Part shown: positions 57,664-64,000 of the stretch, one piece after another | Layout: the number at the start of each line of letters is the position of its first letter | Numbering within the stretch: the stretch's first letter is position 1 | Origin: Thermothielavioides terrestris NRRL 8126 | Lineage: Eukaryota > Ascomycota > Sordariomycetes > Sordariales > Chaetomiaceae | Reading direction: 5' to 3' | Assembly: GCF_000226115.1 (NCBI RefSeq) | Contig: NC_016458.1 | Coordinates: 3,754,001 to 3,818,000 of the forward strand | DNA length: 64,000 nt | Notes under the pieces: generated by a model | Told to the model about the DNA's origin: nothing | Database searches by the model: none | What the model saw: the letters and a program-made list of their open reading frames with translations, nothing else | Program-made: the position numbers and the translations under genes

Positions 57664-60600
57664 TTAGTTAACGGCCACCCAATTCCGGTACTCGCACCGG
57701 CAGCCGCCGGTGCCGCCGTCCATGCCGCCCAGGCTGGGATTGTAGTCGCCGGCCGGGTTGACCAGGTCGCCGGTGGTGTTCATCTGGTTGAGCACGTAGC
57801 GGGCGTCGTCCAGCACGATGCGCTGCCGGTCGTCGACGCCGCGCACGAAGGCGTACTTGCCGCCGAGCGGCCCGCCGTGCGTGTCGAGCGTGACCGTCAC
57901 CGGGTACGGGAACGTGCCCGGCTGCGTGCCGTTGTCGTTGTCGGCCGCCGGCCCGCCGCCCAGCCCGCCCACCAGCCGCGTCGCGTTGCCCCGCCGCGTC
58001 CAGATCTCCACCTTGTACCGCACCGACAGCCAGGTGACCAGGAACTTGGCCTCGGTCTCGAGGCAGCCGCCGTTCTCGTCCGCCGGCACGGGCGTCGCCG
58101 ACGCGCCGTTGCCCAGCAGCGGCGCGATCGACTTGACGTACGTGGTCTTGTTGTAGTACGAGTAGAAGCTGTAGCGCTCGGTCGGCAGGCCGCGGTCGTA
58201 CAGCCGCAGCGGCTGCTGCGTCGGGAAGCCGAGCAGCACCGCCGGCGCGCCCGTGCCGTCCTTGTTGAGCGCCGGCGGGGGCGCGATGTCGGATACGTTG
58301 ACCGTCCCTGTCGTCAGGTTGCTCTGCGTCCCGCCGCTGCTGCCGCCGCGCCGGGTCAGCAGGTTCGGCCCGACCGTGTCGTTGACCGACCGCAGCATGC
58401 TGACGTAGAAGGGCGTCGGCTCGCCCGCCTTGTCGTCCGACACCACGCCGTCCGTCGTGTTGCCGAGGAAGAACATCTCCTGGAAGCTCGGCGGAGGCGG
58501 GTCGGGCCGCAGGTCCAGGCTTGAGCCTGAGCTGTCGCGGGGCCCCAGCGCCAGCCGCCGAAGGAGAGACGCAATTCCTGTGACTGGGACGGCGCGTGCT
58601 CTGGCGCTGGCAGTGGCGGTCGGGGTCGAAGTCGTGCTGGCTGTGTTAGGCTGTGGCAGTGGGATCCCATTCCCGCGGTCAGACGGGGTCGGCCGCGGCG
58701 GGTCCCCTGTGGTGTTCCAAAGCTTTCGGGTGCTATTGTCGAACTGGATCTGAATGACAAAGCTGGGCTGGCTGGCGTCAAACGGAGCGACCGAGCTCGC
58801 CTGCTCCTTGGGTAGCGAGCAGGCCCAGAGTGTCGGCGGCTGGACACATGCCGTTATCGAGTCCGAGTCGGGCCCGATCACGGTCGAGATGCCGGTGGGG
58901 ATGGGCGGGAAGTCGGTGAGGTTCAGCCACCGCGAAGGCATGCTTGTCTCGGCGCCGGCGTGCCGCGACAGCGTTACGCCGAGGGCAACTCCCAGCGCAG
59001 TCAGCAGCAGCACGGCTACGCACACGCCCAAGCACACGCGTCGCCGTTTCCTCCCCTCGCGCCCGGGCCTGCCCAAGCATCCGCAGCAGGGGAAGCAGCC
59101 GCGGCGATGGTGTGACCTGCCAACCTTCCAGGCGACGGCGTCCTCCTTCTCATGTCGCCGCCGCCGCCGCTCTGCCTTCTGTCTCGGACCGCGTCCCGAG
59201 ACGTCGAGAGAATGGAGGTCGCGAGGCACAAACGACCCTAGCGGTCGGTCTGGCAGCCGCTCGACCTGGGCCACGGGAGGCGGTGTCAAGGGGACGTCGG
59301 ATAGGTTGATTGCGCCTTGAGAGGTCATGGTGTGCGACAAGCCCGGCGAGACTGGGCCGGGCGATGGCGGAAACATTTCGTTCAGGGGATGCCCGGGAGG
59401 GAAGACCGCGCGGTAGCGGATGTTGAGCTTCCTCGGCGGCGGCGTGTATGGCGGTGGCAACTCGCCAGGTGTTCGTACCTCCTCGGCCATCGCACGGGGC
59501 TTTTCGGGTTGAGATGGTGGTTGAGGAGGCGGCGAAACAATCTGTGACGATGAAGGCGGCGTGGAAGAGACGTCTTCGATGATGACTTCTGGGGGACGGC
59601 GTGGGAGCCTGGAAGCGTTCCCGGGGGGGCGCGAAAATCCAGCATCGGGTTGGGTGCGGAATGAGGAGGGAGGCTTCTTTTTATCCTCGTCCTTCCACCA
59701 TGCCTGACCACCCTCATCGGTCTTGGTCTGCATAGCACCGGGGCTTTGTGGCGTGGCGGGGGTAGGTGGCCCGAAGGGAGAGGTCACCTGGTCCCACCAT
59801 CCTTGGGACCGAGAGCTCCCAGCCGTGGCTGATCGCTGGCGGCCTTTGACTCTGAGAGACCTGGGCTTTACCGTTGCCGGGCTGCCGTCCTCTTCAAACA
59901 GTGTGGCCGGCGTCGCCATGTCATCATCATCGCTGACATAGAGAGGTGTTGTGATTGTGTCCCCGTCGTCCCTCCTATCCCTGGACCTTGCCGAGCCGTC
60001 CTCGTTGGCACCCGCTGTGAAGGGCGGGGCATCGGCGGCCTTGTAGTGTTGCGGAATAAACGGGACAGCGGGCACGTGGTTCCGCTCGGGGATCCGCGGT
60101 GAGGCGCCGTCATCGGTATCAGGAGACCAGGCGGAAACCGGCTGACTTGGCGAGGCAGCCGTGGGAGGCTTGAAGTAGGATGGAAAGTCTACCGGCGTCT
60201 CGACCATGGCCGTCTGCGGGCTGATGACCACGTCCGAGTCCGAGGGCATGGCAAAGCCGATGACTATCGGGCCCGCACTGGGGGAGAGGTCGGCCTGCGG
60301 GGCGGCCTCGGCGGCCAGTCTTTCGACCCGCTTCCCCTTGGTCGGCCGCCGCTTCAGCCAGCCAAAGGCACTGCGGGGGGAGTCGTCGTCATCGGACGGG
60401 ATACCCTCCAGAGCCTTCAGGGCGGCCACGTCGACAAACTTCCCCGTGTTGGTCTGACGGCTCTCGCGGAGCGGCCTCATCAGGTGGGCGACGTGCCGCG
60501 GTTGGCGGAACTTGGACATGTCGGTCACCACTCTGATGCCGGCGCGCGCATTCTGAGCCTTCTGCCTGTGGCGGGACCTCAGCCTCCGTATCCGCTGCAC

Positions 60601-60837
60601 TGACTGCCGGGCAGCCGAGCTGGTGGTCCGCTGAGACGCCTGTCGCTCCGGCTGTGCTGCCGGCTCCGCGCGCGTAGCAGCGCTCCAGGTCTCTCCGGAT
60701 TCCACGGGCAGTAGAGGGCCGTCTCGCGCCGTGATGGGTGTCAGCACCTCGTCGTCTTCCCATTCCTCCCATTCCTCCTTGCTCCTGGCCGACAAGCGAT
60801 TCTCGGCGTCGGGATGAAGCGTTCGTGGACTGCTCAT
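57664..60837 (-). CDS. Single-pass membrane protein of unknown function, 1057 residues
   Basis: Not recognised. One exon. The N-terminal opening MSSPRTLHPDAENRLSARSKEEWEEWEDDE is polar and W/E-rich. Residues about 30-595 are P/S/D-rich and likely disordered and cytosolic, with two proline-rich PPPYTPPP-type patches. A basic/cysteine stretch (HHRRGCFPCCGCLGRPGREGRKRRR) that could be palmitoylated precedes one membrane helix, about residues 598-622 (VCLGVCVAVLLLTALGVALGVTL). The outer part (about 435 residues) has many N-x-S/T sites and cysteines (TACVQPPTLWACSLP, GGCLETEAKF, GGCRCEYRNW) and several conserved-looking aromatic patches. A type II-like or Nin-Cout wall or plasma membrane sensor is possible but this is inference from topology only. 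Same strand as qri7, 669 bp upstream of it. Confidence 0.82.
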   Translation of the reverse strand: MSSPRTLHPDAENRLSARSKEEWEEWEDDEVLTPITARDGPLLPVESGETWSAATRAEPAAQPERQASQRTTSSAARQSVQRIRRLRSRHRQKAQNARAGIRVVTDMSKFRQPRHVAHLMRPLRESRQTNTGKFVDVAALKALEGIPSDDDDSPRSAFGWLKRRPTKGKRVERLAAEAAPQADLSPSAGPIVIGFAMPSDSDVVISPQTAMVETPVDFPSYFKPPTAASPSQPVSAWSPDTDDGASPRIPERNHVPAVPFIPQHYKAADAPPFTAGANEDGSARSRDRRDDGDTITTPLYVSDDDDMATPATLFEEDGSPATVKPRSLRVKGRQRSATAGSSRSQGWWDQVTSPFGPPTPATPQSPGAMQTKTDEGGQAWWKDEDKKKPPSSFRTQPDAGFSRPPGNASRLPRRPPEVIIEDVSSTPPSSSQIVSPPPQPPSQPEKPRAMAEEVRTPGELPPPYTPPPRKLNIRYRAVFPPGHPLNEMFPPSPGPVSPGLSHTMTSQGAINLSDVPLTPPPVAQVERLPDRPLGSFVPRDLHSLDVSGRGPRQKAERRRRRHEKEDAVAWKVGRSHHRRGCFPCCGCLGRPGREGRKRRRVCLGVCVAVLLLTALGVALGVTLSRHAGAETSMPSRWLNLTDFPPIPTGISTVIGPDSDSITACVQPPTLWACSLPKEQASSVAPFDASQPSFVIQIQFDNSTRKLWNTTGDPPRPTPSDRGNGIPLPQPNTASTTSTPTATASARARAVPVTGIASLLRRLALGPRDSSGSSLDLRPDPPPPSFQEMFFLGNTTDGVVSDDKAGEPTPFYVSMLRSVNDTVGPNLLTRRGGSSGGTQSNLTTGTVNVSDIAPPPALNKDGTGAPAVLLGFPTQQPLRLYDRGLPTERYSFYSYYNKTTYVKSIAPLLGNGASATPVPADENGGCLETEAKFLVTWLSVRYKVEIWTRRGNATRLVGGLGGGPAADNDNGTQPGTFPYPVTVTLDTHGGPLGGKYAFVRGVDDRQRIVLDDARYVLNQMNTTGDLVNPAGDYNPSLGGMDGGTGGCRCEYRNWVAVN

Positions 60838-63539
60838 ATTGTATCGATTCGAGCTGGGCTGCTCAATGCGAATTGTTGTAGTTCAGTTCTTATTCTCCAG
60901 TTTTTGTGACCATAAGAAAGGCTCGCTGATTGTATGAAATGTCGTTGAAAATGCGGGTCGTGTTGTCGTGTCGCCGTTGGAGTGGGCAGCAACAATAAGG
61001 GACCGTGAGAAGAAGACGCAACTCTCCGAACAATGGCGTCGAGTCGAGTCGCGAGACGATCAAAATGTCTTTGTTGGGTGTTGAAAGGACAGGGAAAGAA
61101 AGACAATTAGGTCGCTCCTCTTTGGCGCCTCGTGGGAGTCAAAGCGAGTGTGTTCCAATGTCCCATACAATAGCACCTCAATAGGGCGGCGGCCGAAGAG
61201 CACAATGGCAAGGTTGGACAAGAGGGAGCAAAAGGAAGGAAATCCAAGATTGCAGCACGCCATGACTCCCGCGACTGCAGGAGGCTGCCAGCGTGTCTGC
61301 TACATGGCGCGACGTGTTTCTTGCTTGCCTTCCTTTCGCCTCACTAGACGGTGCACTTATTACCTTAGCTCGCACGCTGCAACTTCCCACCTCCCTTCCC
61401 TCCCTTCGAGACCCTCACAGACAGCCGCCATTGCCAATCGCTGGGCGGGAAGCCGGCCAGCCGGTCTCAACCCTGCGTCTGCCCTTGTCTGCCCTTGTCT
61501 GCCCTCGTCTCTGTCCGGGTGCGCGTCGTCAAGCTGCGCTCTCTCTGTGGACGGGTCGAGACGACCCGTGTCTGATGCCGTGGGGTCGCTGTGTGGAATA
61601 AGCGCTCTTCGCTCGCCTGGTGTTGAGGCGATTGGCCGCAGTGAGCCGCCCGGAGTCTCGGTTCTGCATGCTAATTGGCGCCTACTCGCGCAGGACCCCA
61701 GCCAATGACTTCGCTTCGCCTGGCTCTAATCGCTGGCTGGTATTTCCTGCGTTTGTTTCAAGTCGAGTTGAACAGTCACTGAACGGCCACTCTTGCGTAA
61801 GACCACGATTTCGTCTGCTCACACAGTGGTACGTACGACATACAATTGTCCGGCAGACTGGGCTCTTCCGACCGACCCCACCCCCTCCCCCGTTTCCCCG
61901 GGGCACACAGAATCCCGGGCGCCAAGCCGTGCTCCCGTCCGGCCCGGGGCCGCAGGAGACCCACTGGGAAGGCTTCGAACCGCCGTCGAAACGAGCACAT
62001 GTTTGGCGCTTGGCGAGAAGCTGCAGCGGGTTTCCAGAAGACCGCTCGAACGCTGTTGCCGAAGAAGAACCAGTCACCATTTCAACGGCTACACTACCTT
62101 AAAATAAGCCTGACGTTGCACCCCGTCTCCAACATTGAAGCACTTTGCTCCTCTCTGGTAACCAGCTTAAGTCAGGCGGAGACACCACGCAAGTACGGAT
62201 ACTGTGGAATCTGTACGGAATATACAGCGGGTCTTAATGCCCGAGACGTTCCTGCTTAATCTCCCTGCTTAAGAGTCTCAGACCGACCAGAGTTGAAGCG
62301 TGCCAGAGCCACAAGACACGCTGCCGCCCATCAAAGCGAGTGCTCGGTCTGTAGCCACAACATGGTCCGAACAGTGTGAGCCTGATGTTCCAAATCGCGG
62401 CGAGATCAAGCCGAGATCGCCAAGCTTTCCAGACCGCGCCAAGACAGCTGCCACTCTCAAGGTGCATGACCCGCGTGGCACGGGCTTGAAGCCGCCCGAA
62501 GATGCTGGGTTTATAAAAATTTTGATGGTGCCCTCGTAGTCCAAAGGTACCTTGCCTGCCGTTACCTGCCGAAATGTTAGCAACTTGAGGAACTCGGGCT
62601 ACTATTAGACATTGCCTCAATGTTCCAAAATCAGCATCATGAACGGACTATAACATTACTTCATTGCATAACGTTGGATCTCAGTGGTGCAGAAGCTGCG
62701 AGGCGTACGGAATGCGGAGGCACGGAAAAGTTAGGTACCTTAACGCTAATTGAACAGCCTGGGTCAAATGTGCCAGTGCGGTAGGTGCATGTCGTGTAAT
62801 TACCAATGTAGTGTACGGATACATTCGGCAAGCCAACCGACAATGCACGGGTTGCTAAGGTTAGACTGAACCCCTGATCATCGAACAAGAGGTGGGTGAA
62901 GCAGAGACTTGGCGACGAGTTATCCCTCCTGTCCATTCGATGGCTGCTGATACGGCGACTCCAGCGTTGTCTGTTGTTGTTAAGAATATTCTAGTGTAAG
63001 GCGCCTGCCTCCCTTGGTGGCAGCCGCGTGCCGTGGCTCCTTGCAGCACCGAATACCTGACATGTACCTTGTTGTTGCGTCCATACCGAACTGTGTAACC
63101 AACCAGAGGGGCTTGCGCATCGGTGGGTTTCAGGAACAGATCGATCGGGGGCACCGTCTGCAATTGGCTCACCCGCAGGATCGGCGACGCGGCGCAACTG
63201 ACCAGGAAGCAACAGAATCCCGTTGAAACGAGCTCGTTTGCTTTTTTTTCGATTCCTCGCTTCGGCACGGCAACGTCCGCCCCCCTGCGGCACCGAACGG
63301 CAGCCCGGTGTTACTTCCGATCCGTTGAGCGTCCCGACACGGATTCACTTGAAGCCAACGGCGACAGACCTGCAGAGTGGCGCCCTCCAACATTGGCGGT
63401 GCGACGGCGTCGTTCACCGACGGGTCGGCACGATCCCATCACCGACGGCGGCCATCAGCCATCTCAACGCCGTCCCAACCTCCCATCTATCTCGGCGTTC
63501 GGCCCCATCAACTCTCGGGTCCCCTCTCGCCCATTCAAG
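60838..63539. other. Divergent spacer between the membrane protein gene and the mannosyltransferase
   Basis: No gene supported in 2.7 kb. GTACGGAAT-type motifs at 62213-62223 and 62705-62713; a short stretch of repeated TGCCCTTGTC units near 61481-61504. The region near 63240-63540 looks like leader sequence of the gene at 63712. Confidence 0.5.
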
Positions 63540-63691
63540 GTACGTGTGCTCTGCTTTCCTCCTTCTCCTTTCCCTACCCGGGCCGTGTTGCCCTTCGGTT
63601 ACCTGCAGGCCGGTGGGCCGGCGCAGATGATGTGCAGGTTTTGGGCTAACACGAAACGTTTCCCCTTCTTTGTCCCCCCCCCCCTCTCCAG
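63540..63691 (+). other. Probable 5' UTR intron of the mannosyltransferase gene
   Basis: GTACGT at 63540 and a pyrimidine tract ending CTCTCCAG at 63691 fit a 152-bp intron just before the ATG at 63712. Transcript data would be needed to confirm it. Confidence 0.55.
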
Positions 63692-63711
63692 ACACGCCAA
63701 CTACTACCCCA

Positions 63712-64000
63712 ATGTCTTTGTCGCGCAGCCCGTCGCCTGTCCCCGGAGGCGGCTGGGCAAGTCCGGGTCTCAACATCGCGAGCGGCCGATCGAGCCCAAT
63801 ACCGGGGTTCACGGGTTCGACCACAACACCGGTGAAGTGGGAGTCGTCCAGGTTAAAAAGGGGCTTTGGCTCTGGGTATCCCTCCTTCGAGACCAAGAAC
63901 CAGAGCTTCTTTGGTCGACACATGCGCCGATTTTCGAGCGGCCTCCCACGCTTCAACACTAGCCGACACTACGCCGATAAGGAGAAGCTCGGTCGCGGCA
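63712..64000 (+). CDS. N-terminal part of a GT34 alpha-1,6-mannosyltransferase (Mnn10/Mnn11-like), cut by window end
   Basis: The frame from ATG 63712 is open to the end of the window (96 codons). It reads MSLSRSPSPVPGGGWASPGL..., then PSFETKNQSFFGRHMRRFSSGLPRF and ends DKEKLGRG. This N-terminal tail resembles, from memory, fungal Mnn10/Mnn11-type subunits of the Golgi mannan polymerase. The catalytic domain and membrane anchor lie beyond the window, so the assignment rests on the cytosolic tail only. Confidence 0.62.
   Translation, partial: MSLSRSPSPVPGGGWASPGLNIASGRSSPIPGFTGSTTTPVKWESSRLKRGFGSGYPSFETKNQSFFGRHMRRFSSGLPRFNTSRHYADKEKLGRG

Overview
This window is nuclear DNA of a filamentous ascomycete. 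The genes carry short introns (about 50-155 bp) with GT...AG ends and CTRAC-type branch sites. Coding regions are GC-rich, spacers are long and low in gene content, and gene content matches Sordariomycetes (a NUC-1-type phosphate regulator, a CYT-4-type mitochondrial RNase, a class IV chitin synthase). The closest matches I can recall are in the Sordariales, perhaps Chaetomiaceae; the assignment to family is inference. No mitochondrial, bacterial or viral segment was seen.

Layout, left to right. 69-2229 (+) NUC-1-like bHLH factor; 3791-6115 (+) inner nuclear membrane Src1/Man1 protein; 6705-8069 (-) HIS1; 9826-11757 (+) sucrose/maltose-type sugar:H+ symporter; 12958-15349 (-) Sel1-repeat chitin synthase activator with a CAAX end; a 5.5-kb spacer; 20892-24643 (+) class IV chitin synthase; 26798-29164 (+) WD40 protein of unknown role; 31308-32980 (-) secreted GH17 wall glucanase; 35308-38592 (+) CYT-4/Dss1 mitochondrial RNase II; 39172-41862 (-) exocyst Sec10; 42781-43730 (+) Nus1 cis-prenyltransferase subunit; 44411-46187 (+) Trm5; a 4.7-kb spacer; 50892-52714 (+) Reg1-like PP1 regulator; 53991-54928 (+) proteasome beta5; 55300-56994 (-) Qri7 (mitochondrial t6A synthase); 57664-60837 (-) unknown single-pass membrane protein; 63712-end (+) start of a Mnn10/Mnn11-type mannosyltransferase. 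Exon joins were worked out by hand from reading frame, splice signals and family similarity.

Several genes bear on cell-wall building and secretion: the chitin synthase with its presumed activator, the GH17 glucanase, the exocyst subunit, Nus1 (dolichol for glycosylation) and the GT34 mannosyltransferase. Three act on RNA in or near mitochondria (CYT-4, Trm5, Qri7), the last two both at tRNA position 37.

The most notable non-genic item is a 380-bp MITE at 34213-34592, with perfect 32-bp inverted repeats, an apparent 9-bp target duplication and telomere-like 18-bp repeats inside. The most notable genic item is the head-to-head placement of a class IV chitin synthase and a Skt5/Chs4-type activator. 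I found no wholly new system. The best candidates for unknown biology are the WD40 protein and the 1057-residue membrane protein.
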